Assembly (NCBI GenBank): GCA_031376425.1 | Contig: JANMDR010000045.1 | Location: 1-21,117 of the forward strand | Length of the DNA stretch: 21,117 nt | Direction: 5' to 3' | Source: JANMDR01 sp031376425 | GTDB lineage: Bacteria; Pseudomonadota; Gammaproteobacteria; Burkholderiales; Usitatibacteraceae | In this document: one piece after another, positions 1 through 7,520 of the stretch | Numbering within the stretch: the stretch's first letter is position 1 | How the letters are laid out: each line of letters starts with the position of its first letter | Notes under the pieces: model-generated | Database searches by the model: none | What the model was told of the DNA's origin: nothing | What the model saw: the letters and a program-made list of their open reading frames with translations, nothing else | Made by a program: the position numbers and the translations under genes

Positions 1-69
1 AGAATCTAAGGCGGCCTGCCGGTTATTGTTTGTGGTGACAGCTTCGTTTGGTGCTAAGTTACGTTTCAT
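1..69 (-). CDS. N-terminus of an unknown protein (partial, runs off the window)
   Basis: An open frame reads in from the window edge on the minus strand. Its ATG is at 69-67, preceded by a good ribosome binding site (AAGGAG, about 6 bases upstream). Only 23 codons are visible (starting MKRNLAPNEAVTTNN), too few to recognise a family. The segment is polar, with no signal peptide or membrane helix. Its ribosome binding site lies inside the inverted repeat at 73-100. Confidence 0.55.
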   Translation of the reverse strand, partial: MKRNLAPNEAVTTNNNRQAALDS

Positions 70-72
70 GTG

Positions 73-100
73 GGCTCCTTGATTTAAATCTATGGGAGCC
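73..100 (-). promoter_or_regulatory. Inverted repeat overlapping the ribosome binding site of the partial gene at 1-69
   Basis: Six-base arms GGCTCC / GGAGCC enclose a ten-base palindrome GATTTAAATC. Read on the minus strand, the 3' arm contains the AAGGAG ribosome binding site of the gene starting at 69. The leader RNA could therefore fold so that the site is paired. It could equally be a DNA operator. The base pairing is seen; the regulatory role is inferred. Confidence 0.35.
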
Positions 101-349
101 TAACAAAAAAATCAATCTACACAAAATTCTTTACACCCTCCAAACTTCATTTCTGCCATGCTAATTTCCCTCTCAATAGTGTGAAATACGCAGTTTATGC
201 TGTGATCACTTTTGTGCTTAAGCTTGTACTTAAAGCATGGCGCCGTTACCAAGCTACTTATATCCTCACAAGCACACACGGGCACGTTAAGTTTTAATGT
301 TAATCTTACACACCGATTTGCACAAGCGCTAAAGAAATGATTTTTGCCT

Positions 350-2029
350 ATGTCTGACAATGCCACATCGCCTAATGAACCGCTGCGACTGCTGCAATTG
401 CTACCTGAAGTCGTGGTGCAAATAGATGCACTTTGGGTCATCCGCTATTTAAATCCCGCTTGGCAAAAACTCACTGGCCATGCGCTAAACGAGACACTAG
501 GCCAGTCTTTGTTTGATTTTGTACATCCCGATGACAGAGGCACATTTAAATCCGGCATGCCGGTATTCCGTTTACGTTTTGCTAATGCGGAATATCGCTG
601 GGTGCGTTTACAGCTACAGACGGAAGCGGATGTTGATGATCGCGTGCTCAGTCGCCAGGGTGTGTTGATTGAAATTACTGCAGTGACTGAGCAAGTATTA
701 GTCGAAATTCGCCAGCGTTTTTTACGCCTACTTGAAACCATTGACGGCGTGGTGTGGGAAGCCGAACGCGGCGTGGGCAATACATTTTTAAGCCCGCAAG
801 TCGAGCGCCTTTTCGGGTTTACTGTGGAAGAATGGCGCGCTGATCCAAATTTTTGGCGCGCGCATGTGCATCCAGATGATTATCCGGCTGCATTAGAAAT
901 AGACGAAGCCGCATATAGCGCAACGCACAGTTACGCCTATGAGATGAATTACCGACTGTTTGCTAAGTCCGGCGAAATCGTTTGGGTGCGGGATTTGTGT
1001 CGAGTAATCGTCGAGCCAGACCGACCCAATCGCATGATCGGCTTGATGATTGACGTCAGCAAACAAAAATGTACTGAGCTTGAGTTAGTGCAATCTGAGA
1101 ATCGTTATGTACTCGCCGCTCGTGGATCTAATGACGGCATTTGGGATTGGAATTTGCAAACGGATATTTTGCATGTGTCCCAGCGCTTCCATGAGATTGT
1201 TGGGCTGAGTGCGCACGAGAATTTGCACCCTAACGGGTGGCGTTTTCTCGAACAGCTCATCGACCCAGATGACCGCGAACGCGTGCAAGCCGTTTATCGC
1301 AAACACTTATCGGGCAATACGCCAAATTTTTCAGTCGATTTTCGTGCCCAACACACGAGCGGACGTAAGGTGTGGGTCAATTGGCGTGGTGTCGCCCATT
1401 TTGAGCACAGCGTTGCCATGCGCATGGCGGGGTCGTTCAGCGATTTGGCCGAACGCGGCAGCTCTTATGATAATTTGACCAACTTGCCCGGCCGACCCTT
1501 ATTCCGTGATCGGCTCGATCACGCCATCGCATTGCAACAAGACGCCGCATTAAAAACCGACCCAGCGCATGTGCAACGCGAAACAGCAATGTTTGTCGTA
1601 CTGCTATTAGATCTCAATCAGTTCAAATCGGTGAACGATTCGCTTGGGCACCACGTGGGTGACGAACTATTACAACAAGTTGCCCGCCGACTTGAATCTA
1701 GCGTGCGTTCAGCAGATTTGGTGGCGCGCATGAGCGGTGATGAATTTACGGTGCTACTTGAATCGGTGGACCTAGTGCATGCAATCGCCAACGCAAATCG
1801 TATTGCAGCCGCACTTGCCGCACCCTATCAGTTGAGCACGCACACCGTGATTAGCAGTGCCAGTATTGGTGTGGTTGGCAGCCAAGAAGGACTCGCAACA
1901 ACTGACGACTACTTGCACGCGGCAGACTCTGCTATGTATCAAGCCAAGCGCGATGGCTTGGGTGTGCATGTCTTCAACGCGGTAACGCGAGCTAAAGAGA
2001 GTTCGCGGGAAGCAACGTCGTATAAATAA
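350..2029 (+). CDS. PAS-PAS-PAS-GGDEF protein, probable diguanylate cyclase
   Basis: A 559-residue cytoplasmic sensor protein with no membrane segment or signal peptide. Three PAS folds are visible at about residues 10-115, 120-240 and 250-370, each with the HPDD / DPDD or YRW / WVRD / WVNW signatures of PAS and PAC. A GGDEF domain follows at about 375-545, starting DNLTNLPGR. The active-site motif is SGDEF (residues 462-466), a variant found in some working diguanylate cyclases. An RSAD inhibitory (I) site lies five residues before it at 453-456. There is no EAL domain. It probably makes cyclic di-GMP from two GTP in response to a PAS-sensed signal, which the sequence does not identify. The ATG at 350 is chosen; an in-frame TTG at 344 is possible. 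Both have only weak ribosome binding sites. The gene stands alone. Confidence 0.9.
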   Translation: MSDNATSPNEPLRLLQLLPEVVVQIDALWVIRYLNPAWQKLTGHALNETLGQSLFDFVHPDDRGTFKSGMPVFRLRFANAEYRWVRLQLQTEADVDDRVLSRQGVLIEITAVTEQVLVEIRQRFLRLLETIDGVVWEAERGVGNTFLSPQVERLFGFTVEEWRADPNFWRAHVHPDDYPAALEIDEAAYSATHSYAYEMNYRLFAKSGEIVWVRDLCRVIVEPDRPNRMIGLMIDVSKQKCTELELVQSENRYVLAARGSNDGIWDWNLQTDILHVSQRFHEIVGLSAHENLHPNGWRFLEQLIDPDDRERVQAVYRKHLSGNTPNFSVDFRAQHTSGRKVWVNWRGVAHFEHSVAMRMAGSFSDLAERGSSYDNLTNLPGRPLFRDRLDHAIALQQDAALKTDPAHVQRETAMFVVLLLDLNQFKSVNDSLGHHVGDELLQQVARRLESSVRSADLVARMSGDEFTVLLESVDLVHAIANANRIAAALAAPYQLSTHTVISSASIGVVGSQEGLATTDDYLHAADSAMYQAKRDGLGVHVFNAVTRAKESSREATSYK

Positions 2030-2169
2030 TCCTGCTACTGATCTTGCGTGATGCGTGGCGAAACTCCGATAGTGTGCAACACGATGCAATGACGTCAAAA
2101 ATTTTCTCACCAGTTAACAATCGAGTCGGGGTGATAAAAATCCGTGTGTTAATGCTACGGTAGCTGCAA

Positions 2170-2193
2170 TTGCCGCAAGGGCGCTCGCGGCAA
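2170..2193. terminator. Hairpin between two convergent genes, possible terminator without a T-tract
   Basis: TTGCCGC and GCGGCAA form a perfect 7-bp stem around a 10-base loop, between the end of the GGDEF gene (2029) and the end of the chlorite-dismutase-like gene (2259). Neither strand has a T-run after the stem, so intrinsic termination is uncertain. Confidence 0.3.
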
Positions 2194-2258
2194 AATGGGC
2201 TAGATGCGGCGGATCAATGTATCGAAGTGGGTGCCTTAGCGCCGTAATTCAAGCAAGG

Positions 2259-2813
2259 CTAAATTCGGCTCAGTCGAATATCCACTTCTCTTTCGACATA
2301 CTGCCACTCACGCGTTGCTCTTAGTCGCTTGACCAACTCCTCGAATGCTTGCGCATGTTCTGGCGCGTACTCAAACCACGTCAGGAAATCGAACGACTCA
2401 CCAAGTTCACGACAATGGTGCAAACGCCGCGCAATAGGCGGAAGGTAGTCCATGCCGATGGCAATGTGCTGCGACTGTTCTTCAAATATTTCGCGACGTT
2501 CGTCTTGCGCTAATGTCCACCACGCTTCGGATTTTCGAATTGGAATCAGTGCTGCAAGCGTAGCTTGCGGTCTAAACAAACCCTGCTGACGAGCGGTAAG
2601 TGCCTTTACCTCATTATGGTTGGTGTAGCGGGTGTTGCTGGTCGTGCCGCGTAGCATCCATGCAAACTCGTCGGCATCGGGCGCAATGTGGCCTTCATGC
2701 ATGGCAAGGCGATGCGCTAGTGGCAGCGTCTCGCCAGCCACCGCTGAGATACTCTCGATTTTCCATGGTCCGTTTGCGCCGGCAGAAAATGTTACATGTA
2801 ATGGGGTTGGCAT
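2259..2813 (-). CDS. Chlorite dismutase family heme protein, small (clade 2 type) subunit
   Basis: At 184 residues this matches the length of the short, single-domain (clade 2) chlorite dismutases rather than the ~240-residue clade 1 enzymes. The heme-binding half is recognisable. The segment from about residue 115 (HIAIGMDYLPPIARRLHH) holds the likely proximal histidine at 132/133. The FDFLTWFEY strand and the closing EWQYVEREVDIRL strand are typical of the family. True family enzymes split chlorite into chloride and O2 at heme b. In the clade 2 enzymes an essential distal arginine lies 13 residues after the proximal histidine. Here that count lands on T145 or W146, so activity is doubtful. 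The gene starts 24 bases after the GST gene at 2838-3527 on the same strand, so the two probably form an operon. The ribosome binding site is weak. Confidence 0.75.
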   Translation of the reverse strand: MPTPLHVTFSAGANGPWKIESISAVAGETLPLAHRLAMHEGHIAPDADEFAWMLRGTTSNTRYTNHNEVKALTARQQGLFRPQATLAALIPIRKSEAWWTLAQDERREIFEEQSQHIAIGMDYLPPIARRLHHCRELGESFDFLTWFEYAPEHAQAFEELVKRLRATREWQYVEREVDIRLSRI

Positions 2814-2837
2814 ATATTTTTATTCTGAGATTTTATT

Positions 2838-3527
2838 CTAGGATGTTATTACGGCATCAAGATCAAATTTTGATGGGACCGGTGTTCGGTCCGCTGCTGC
2901 GAAGTGCGCCATCTGATCTGCGTGCGCCTTCACAAATGCTGGGCGAGACGTTGCGCGCGCGACATAGGCACGACAGACGGGAAATTCCGCCAGCCCATCG
3001 AACCGATCAACTAGGCGCAGCACGTCTGCCATGAGTATGTCTGCTACAGAGAACGTCCCGGCTAGCCATTCGTGCCCCGCCAGCACTTTCTCCATATGCG
3101 GGAGTCGGTGAACCTTGAGGAACTCATCAAAAAACTTCTGCATCGGCGTTTCTATAGTGTCGCCGGAGAATTTGAAAAAAGACCACGGCTGACTTGCTGC
3201 CTCTACCGAAGCGAGCGCGGCAAACAGCCATTGTTTGACCGCGCTACGACCGAGTGGGTCGACCGGCATCAGCGCCTCACTTCGCTCGGCCAGATGAAGC
3301 AGGATCGCGCCACTCTCGAAGATCGAGATATCACCATCAGTCAGCCACGGAACTTGGCCAAAAGGTTGGTGCGAGAAATGCGCTGCATTCCGCGCGCGAA
3401 ATGGCACGCTCGTGACCCGATAGGGTAGCCCAGCCTCTTCTAGTGCCCAACGTATCCGAATGTCACGCACATAGCCACGCGGCATTTCGGGAACCCAATC
3501 GAAGGTGGTCAGAATCAGATCAGCCAT
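2838..3527 (-). CDS. Glutathione S-transferase family protein
   Basis: At 229 residues this has the usual GST length. The N-terminal thioredoxin-like domain (about 1-82) contains the cis-proline in FGQVPWL (P60) and the glutathione-contacting ES pair (E71-S72, in IFESGAI). The rest is the all-helical C-terminal domain, with the family feature FSVADILMADVLRLVDRF. The start WVPEMPRGYVRD recurs in a group of bacterial GSTs of unknown substrate. It is cytoplasmic and probably conjugates glutathione to, or reduces, an unknown electrophile. The start is supported by a purine-rich ribosome binding site (AAGGAAAGGAAACGAA before ATG). It is the first gene of a probable pair with the chlorite-dismutase-like gene 24 bases downstream, which suggests a role in oxidant or xenobiotic handling. 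Confidence 0.85.
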   Translation of the reverse strand: MADLILTTFDWVPEMPRGYVRDIRIRWALEEAGLPYRVTSVPFRARNAAHFSHQPFGQVPWLTDGDISIFESGAILLHLAERSEALMPVDPLGRSAVKQWLFAALASVEAASQPWSFFKFSGDTIETPMQKFFDEFLKVHRLPHMEKVLAGHEWLAGTFSVADILMADVLRLVDRFDGLAEFPVCRAYVARATSRPAFVKAHADQMAHFAAADRTPVPSKFDLDAVITS

Positions 3528-3739
3528 TTCGTTTCCTTTCCTTAATATCCGGCTATTCTAGCAGCCTGTCGGACGATGGCAATCGGAAGTTGAATCGTCT
3601 GTCAGTATGCCTTTTAAGGTTTAGCGCCGCGGCGTGGCATACTGTTCAGTGCTCGTATTCTGCATTTCATCGGTTCCAGCTTTAAATACAATACAGGGTG
3701 TTTAGAATTGTAATTTTCCAACCACCACAGGAGTTTTAC

Positions 3740-4672
3740 ATGACTACGCCCACCGCCAATAACCGCACTTTGTTAGCACTTGCTATCGTCGCCAGCGTTG
3801 CCGCTGCGTCCGTTACGGGCTTGGCTATTGCTGGGGAAACAACGTCAACTAAAAAGACGTCCACATGGTCGTGGAGTTTCGGTAGCACCAATTTTGGCTC
3901 CAACCAAACCAAAGGCTCTGGAGTGGTGAAAGAAGAAGATCGCGCCGTTGCTAATTTTTCGCAACTTGCGATTGGTGTACCCGCCATCATCAGCGTCAGT
4001 CAAGGCAACACCGAATCGTTAAGCATCAGCACCGATGATAATCTGCTACCCCTCATCTATACCCGTGTTGCCAATGGCGAATTAAGCATAACGGCTGATA
4101 ATAATCGCGGCTTTAGCACTAAGCACCCCCTTAAAATTCGCTTGAGCGTAAAAAATCTTAACGCCATCAAAATCAACGGCTCCGGCGATGTATTTGGGGA
4201 AGAGATTAAGGGCGAGAAACTTGAAATTTCCATCAACGGCTCCGGCGATGTGAATTTTAAATCAGTAGTCGCCCCCGTGTTTACGGTGGCTATTCGTGGT
4301 TCAGGAGATGTTGCGGTAAATTCAGTAGACGCGACTGCTATTGAAACCAATGTTGTCGGCTCGGGCGACATTAAATTGGCAACCGTATTAGCCAAGAAAG
4401 TAAGCATATCTATTCGCGGTTCCGGCGATGTACAACTAGCTGGTCGTGCCGATAAAGTAGGCATTGAAATTGCTGGCAGTGGTGACGTAAACACCCGTGA
4501 TCTGGTAGCACGTGATGTTGAGGTGAAAATTGCCGCCTCCGGTGATGCCCGCGTACACGCCACCGAAAAACTCACCGCAACCGTGATGGGATCAGGCGAT
4601 GTTCGCTACGCCGGTAACCCCAAGCAGGTAGACCGCACGGTGCGCGGTTCGGGATCGATTGAGGCGCTGTAG
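3740..4672 (+). CDS. Exported head GIN domain (DUF2807) beta-helix protein
   Basis: The ATG at 3740 has a clear ribosome binding site (CAGGAG, 3728-3733) and is preferred over an upstream in-frame GTG at 3698. The 310-residue product starts with a signal peptide; a hydrophobic stretch ends in AIA-G near residue 31. After a low-complexity S/T/G/N region, a run of short beta strands carries nine copies of a GSGDV-like turn (GSGDV, GSGDI, ASGDA, GSGSI) at 18-20 residue spacing. This is the right-handed beta-helix pattern of the 'putative auto-transporter adhesin, head GIN' family, DUF2807. It is likely periplasmic or at the cell surface; the function of such proteins in proteobacteria is not established. 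The DNA of turns 1 and 2 shares an identical 20-base stretch (ATCAACGGCTCCGGCGATGT), a sign of fairly recent repeat copying. The gene stands alone. Confidence 0.85.
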   Translation: MTTPTANNRTLLALAIVASVAAASVTGLAIAGETTSTKKTSTWSWSFGSTNFGSNQTKGSGVVKEEDRAVANFSQLAIGVPAIISVSQGNTESLSISTDDNLLPLIYTRVANGELSITADNNRGFSTKHPLKIRLSVKNLNAIKINGSGDVFGEEIKGEKLEISINGSGDVNFKSVVAPVFTVAIRGSGDVAVNSVDATAIETNVVGSGDIKLATVLAKKVSISIRGSGDVQLAGRADKVGIEIAGSGDVNTRDLVARDVEVKIAASGDARVHATEKLTATVMGSGDVRYAGNPKQVDRTVRGSGSIEAL

Positions 4673-4729
4673 TAATACGGTTTTTTCGGCTGTGGCTGGA
4701 GGCTACCGAACGTAAATAATCCGCGCACT

Positions 4730-4899
4730 AATTCCCGCTGCGGAGGGGTGCCCCAGCGGGGCGGGGTGGTTGCACTTGTGGAATTACGCATTCCTTACCC
4801 TGTCAAACTTCTGGCTTCGTTGCCCCCATTATCAATTACCGTGCTTCGTTGCGGCCAACCACCCCGTCCCTTCGGGCCACCCCTCCACGGAGGGGAATT
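4730..4899. repeat. GC-rich REPIN-like inverted repeat
   Basis: Two ~42-base arms, 4730-4771 and 4857-4899, are imperfect reverse complements running from AATTCCC at one end to GGGGTGGTT at the other. They are separated by about 85 bases. Each arm also folds on itself: GCCCCAGCGGGGC in the left arm; CCCTTCGGG and CCCTCCACGGAGGG in the right. Two self-complementary units in inverted orientation is the REPIN layout. The spacer carries a short direct repeat GCTTCGTTGC at 4814 and 4841. The element lies between the convergent GIN and deacetylase genes and may also act in termination. Confidence 0.6.
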
Positions 4900-4927
4900 G
4901 ATCGCAGATTAATCACGTACGGCAATA

Positions 4928-5854
4928 TTACAAACCAAGCTTTTTCAATTCAGCCAATTCAAAATCACCGTCATCCCGCAGCCGTAGCCAGCCATCAAAC
5001 TTTTCTATGCCTAAAGCACGTGACATTGATAGCAATAAGCTTTGCCCTGCGGCGGTGAGCGCTGGTTGCAACTGATACACCGGGTCTGCAAAGGCTTCGG
5101 CGGGCGTGTTGATTTTCCAGCCTTTGGTTTTGAACATGGCGATAATATCGTCTAACCACAGCGCGTTGATTAGATTGTGGTGCAGCAAAATCACTTGCGC
5201 AATATCGCGGCCTTGGAGCTTTTGCGATAGCTCGCGGTAGGCTACCGCGCGTTGCCAAATGTGTTCGAGATACACGCGCTTGATGGCGCTTACATCGGCT
5301 TTTGGGTCTTTGCTGAGTACGCTAGTGAGCTTATCTTCTAGCGCCCAATCGCTGGTGTCTAGGCTTACGTAGGCGTTGCGATAGTTTTGTTCTGTCAGAA
5401 ATTTCACCATACCATCGCGCTTTTCAGGGGTGTTGCCTTCACGCAAAAACGTGTAGCGAAACCATTTTTGATAGCCGGGTAGTGTGCTGATCACTTTATC
5501 GCAAACTAAAATTTCCTGTTGATATTGCGCTAAAGAAATAGCTTTGCTATTCAAGTCAGGGTGCGACATGGTGTGATTGCCGATGGCATGCCCGGCATCG
5601 CCCCATGCCTTTGCAAACGCTAAGCCTTCAGCCGTGTTTGCACCATTGTTTACTGTTACAAATAAGGCAGCAGTTACCTTGTGCTTTGCGAGCGCATTGA
5701 GCATGGCTTGGTTACGTGCCTTGGCTGAGAGTGTTGGCGTTTCTTTAATATGCGGGCCGTCGTCAAACGTAAAGGCCACACTTTGGGCGAAGGCGCTGCT
5801 ACTGGCTAGCATGGCGAGGGCGATGAGTATCAAATTAGTGAAGCGTTTAATCAT
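4928..5854 (-). CDS. Exported polysaccharide deacetylase (NodB homology domain)
   Basis: A 308-residue protein with a signal peptide (hydrophobic residues 7-22, cleavage likely at AFA-Q near 23). The NodB fold of carbohydrate esterase family 4 follows directly. TFDDGP (29-34) supplies the catalytic base and a metal-binding aspartate. NHTMSHPD (93-100) supplies the two metal histidines H94 and H98. RYTFLREG (133-140) is motif 3. The DTSDW region (166-170) and LLHHN (223-227) match motifs 4 and 5. It should remove acetyl groups from a GlcNAc-type polymer in the periplasm, but the substrate cannot be told. After the fold, about 60 C-terminal residues (from FADPVYQLQP) are unassigned. All catalytic residues appear intact. 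The ribosome binding site is weak. The gene lies downstream of the DUF6159 gene, with a hairpin between. Confidence 0.88.
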   Translation of the reverse strand: MIKRFTNLILIALAMLASSSAFAQSVAFTFDDGPHIKETPTLSAKARNQAMLNALAKHKVTAALFVTVNNGANTAEGLAFAKAWGDAGHAIGNHTMSHPDLNSKAISLAQYQQEILVCDKVISTLPGYQKWFRYTFLREGNTPEKRDGMVKFLTEQNYRNAYVSLDTSDWALEDKLTSVLSKDPKADVSAIKRVYLEHIWQRAVAYRELSQKLQGRDIAQVILLHHNLINALWLDDIIAMFKTKGWKINTPAEAFADPVYQLQPALTAAGQSLLLSMSRALGIEKFDGWLRLRDDGDFELAELKKLGL

Positions 5855-5874
5855 GATGTATGGCTTGTAATGAT

Positions 5875-5914
5875 TACGGGCGTTTGCAGCTTGAATTAGC
5901 TGGAAACGCCCGTA
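5875..5914 (-). terminator. Long hairpin between the DUF6159 and deacetylase genes
   Basis: TACGGGCGTTT pairs perfectly with AAACGCCCGTA. After a G-G mismatch, CAGCT pairs with AGCTG around a 6-base loop TGAATT. It follows the stop of the minus-strand DUF6159 gene and precedes the deacetylase ATG. There is no T-tract on either side, so it may be a Rho-linked or RNA-processing hairpin rather than a classic terminator. Confidence 0.45.
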
Positions 5915-5933
5915 TTGTTGAAGGTATAACGTT

Positions 5934-6785
5934 TTATTTAGAAGCAGAAAACGCCGCTTGTAGTGCGTTGTTATCGAAGCCTTCCGTAGCTTCGCTACCT
6001 ACCGCAAAGCGATACAGTGCCGCCGCATAAATACCCGAAAGCGCTGCCGATACCAAGGCGGCAATTAGCACACCAGCAACGCCCAATAGCGCGGCAATAA
6101 CCACTAAGGCGGTGCTACCGCTGGCAATGGCAGCGATGACTAAGCCAATGCTCAATATAATAATGCCTACTTGTACCAGCGTAAATACTGCTGACATACC
6201 CACTTGACCAATCACATTTTCGCCCCATGTTTTATGCAATAGGCTAACGCTTTCTTTTACGGCATCAATGGCATTAACATCGCGGCTCACTAACACCGGC
6301 ACGACCATAAATGTAGCCAAGGTCCAGCCTGCACCTAACAAGCCGACAATAATCTTGCCCACAAACGGCACGCGTTCTTGAATGGCGCGTAGCAGCATAC
6401 CTACCGTGGCGGCGATGGCGGCGTAGCCCAAAATACTTAGCCACTTGGATGCCGCAATTTTTAAGCCATCACCAAGGGTAGGCGAGCCGCCGTTAAGCCG
6501 AATCATCGCCGCACCTACTAAGGCTACGTTGAAGAAAAAAATCACAAAATACTGAGTGAGATAAAAGAAAAATGCAACCACAAAGTGGCCGATGCCCCAA
6601 ACGGTATTGCCCCCCGATAAGCCATCCATCGCGGAAAGGCCAAACATTGGTAAGGCGAAGCAGGCCAAGACAATAAACGCGGCGATGGTTGAAACAAAAG
6701 GAAATAACATAAGCTGTGGTGATTCCATCAGCACCGCCCCACTGGCCTTAACCAAGCCCCAACTGCGCGATAATTTGGCAAACAT
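5934..6785 (-). CDS. DUF6159 family integral membrane protein
   Basis: A 283-residue, strongly hydrophobic protein with about six membrane segments, near residues 22-50, 65-95, 115-135, 145-165, 195-220 and 225-260. The N-terminus MFAKLSRSWGLVKASG and the following ESPQLMLFPFVS match the signature of DUF6159 membrane proteins. An amphipathic loop, DVNAIDAVKESVSLLHKTWGEN, precedes the later helices. Its function is unknown; it is probably in the inner membrane. The ATG follows a purine-rich ribosome binding site (AAGGAAAA). It lies 60 bases downstream of the small winged-helix-like gene 6846-7205 on the same strand, so the two may be cotranscribed. Confidence 0.8.
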   Translation of the reverse strand: MFAKLSRSWGLVKASGAVLMESPQLMLFPFVSTIAAFIVLACFALPMFGLSAMDGLSGGNTVWGIGHFVVAFFFYLTQYFVIFFFNVALVGAAMIRLNGGSPTLGDGLKIAASKWLSILGYAAIAATVGMLLRAIQERVPFVGKIIVGLLGAGWTLATFMVVPVLVSRDVNAIDAVKESVSLLHKTWGENVIGQVGMSAVFTLVQVGIIILSIGLVIAAIASGSTALVVIAALLGVAGVLIAALVSAALSGIYAAALYRFAVGSEATEGFDNNALQAAFSASK

Positions 6786-6845
6786 ATTTTTTTCCTTTTT
6801 TTGTGTTGATGAGAGTGCAGCGTTAAAACTGAATGCTTATCTATT

Positions 6846-7205
6846 TTACGGATTTTTGGCGATATCGGCTAAACATTCTTGCCCGCGTGTGGTGACGGTA
6901 AATTTTCCTTCGCTGGCCTCCGCTATAAAACCTTTGCGGGCTAAAAAATTATTTACGGCGGCATCTAATTGCGTTTCCGGTGCCGCTGCAAGCTGTTGCA
7001 GGCCGGTGATGCATTGCTTGACGAAGAGGGTTTCCGCCCCTTTTTCGGTGAGCACATAATTACCATCTTTTTTTAAGCTAATCATTTTTGAGCCAATTAG
7101 ATGCCGCGCATTGCGGGCGATGCAGGCGCTGGGTTTAGCATCTTTTTTGGCTTTTTTTACTTGGTCGAGGGCATCAAATTCGTCACGGGTTAGCGGATGG
7201 GTCAT
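6846..7205 (-). CDS. Hypothetical 119-residue protein, possible winged-helix fold
   Basis: I do not recognise a named family. The protein is soluble and basic at the N-terminus (DQVKKAKKDAKPSACIARNARHL). It has two similar-looking helix-to-beta-hairpin segments: LIGSKMISLKKDGNYVLTEKG (about 37-57) and FLARKGFIAEASEGKFTVTTRG (about 87-108). The '(x)LTEKG / VTTRG' hairpin ending is typical of winged-helix domains, so it may bind DNA or be a duplicated winged helix. It is transcribed away from the lysine-rich peptide gene at 7297. It may share a transcript with the DUF6159 gene 60 bases downstream. Confidence 0.65.
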   Translation of the reverse strand: MTHPLTRDEFDALDQVKKAKKDAKPSACIARNARHLIGSKMISLKKDGNYVLTEKGAETLFVKQCITGLQQLAAAPETQLDAAVNNFLARKGFIAEASEGKFTVTTRGQECLADIAKNP

Positions 7206-7281
7206 ATAGCACTTTCATTAAATTTTTTTATGAGGCTGCACAAATTGTTTTTGATGTTGTAAGATTCAATTTTCAACAACG

Positions 7282-7295
7282 TAAGGAGGTGATCC
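7282..7295 (+). promoter_or_regulatory. Full-length (14-nt) Shine-Dalgarno sequence
   Basis: TAAGGAGGTGATCC is the exact complement of the 3' end of bacterial 16S rRNA. Its GGAGG core sits 7 bases before the ATG at 7297, which is optimal spacing. Such full complementarity is rare and suggests strong or specialised ribosome recruitment. It decides the start of the short ORF 7297-7398. Confidence 0.8.
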
Positions 7296-7296
7296 T

Positions 7297-7398
7297 ATGT
7301 CTAAGGCAAAAGATACAAAGAAAGAAACGAAGAAAGAACCTGCTAAAACGCCAAAGGAAAAGAAAGAAGCCAAAAAGCAGAAAAAAGCGGGTTTGTAG
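7297..7398 (+). CDS. 33-residue lysine-rich peptide
   Basis: A short ORF (MSKAKDTKKETKKEPAKTP..., ending KKAGL) with 14 lysines and 4 glutamates in 33 residues and no hydrophobic segment. It is likely disordered or a single charged helix. It is preceded by a perfect 14-base match to the 16S anti-Shine-Dalgarno and followed, 65 bases after its stop, by a strong intrinsic terminator at 7463-7504. It therefore looks like a complete, well-translated transcription unit. Similar small basic peptides can be nucleic-acid or ribosome associated, but nothing here proves a role. It is transcribed divergently from the gene at 6846-7205. Confidence 0.7.
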   Translation: MSKAKDTKKETKKEPAKTPKEKKEAKKQKKAGL

Positions 7399-7462
7399 CC
7401 CTACGTATTTTACTTTCGGTGCTTCGTTATTTCTGTTGCATCCGTTTTTGTGTCCGTATCAT

Positions 7463-7504
7463 CCAAACCCCAATGACGGTAACGGCATTGGGGTTTGGCT
7501 TTTA
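7463..7504 (+). terminator. Rho-independent terminator after the lysine-rich peptide gene
   Basis: A perfect 13-bp stem (CCAAACCCCAATG / CATTGGGGTTTGG) with a 10-base loop is followed by CTTTTA on the plus strand. It faces the end of the minus-strand methyltransferase gene (7521). The T-tract suits plus-strand transcription only. Confidence 0.8.
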
Positions 7505-7520
7505 TGGGTTCGGTTTAAAC

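Noticed and set aside
4057..4575. Long minus-strand open frame with repeated SPEP motifs
   Set aside because: It is the antisense shadow of the GSGDV repeats of the GIN-domain gene. The repeats keep stops out of that frame, and it has no ribosome binding site.
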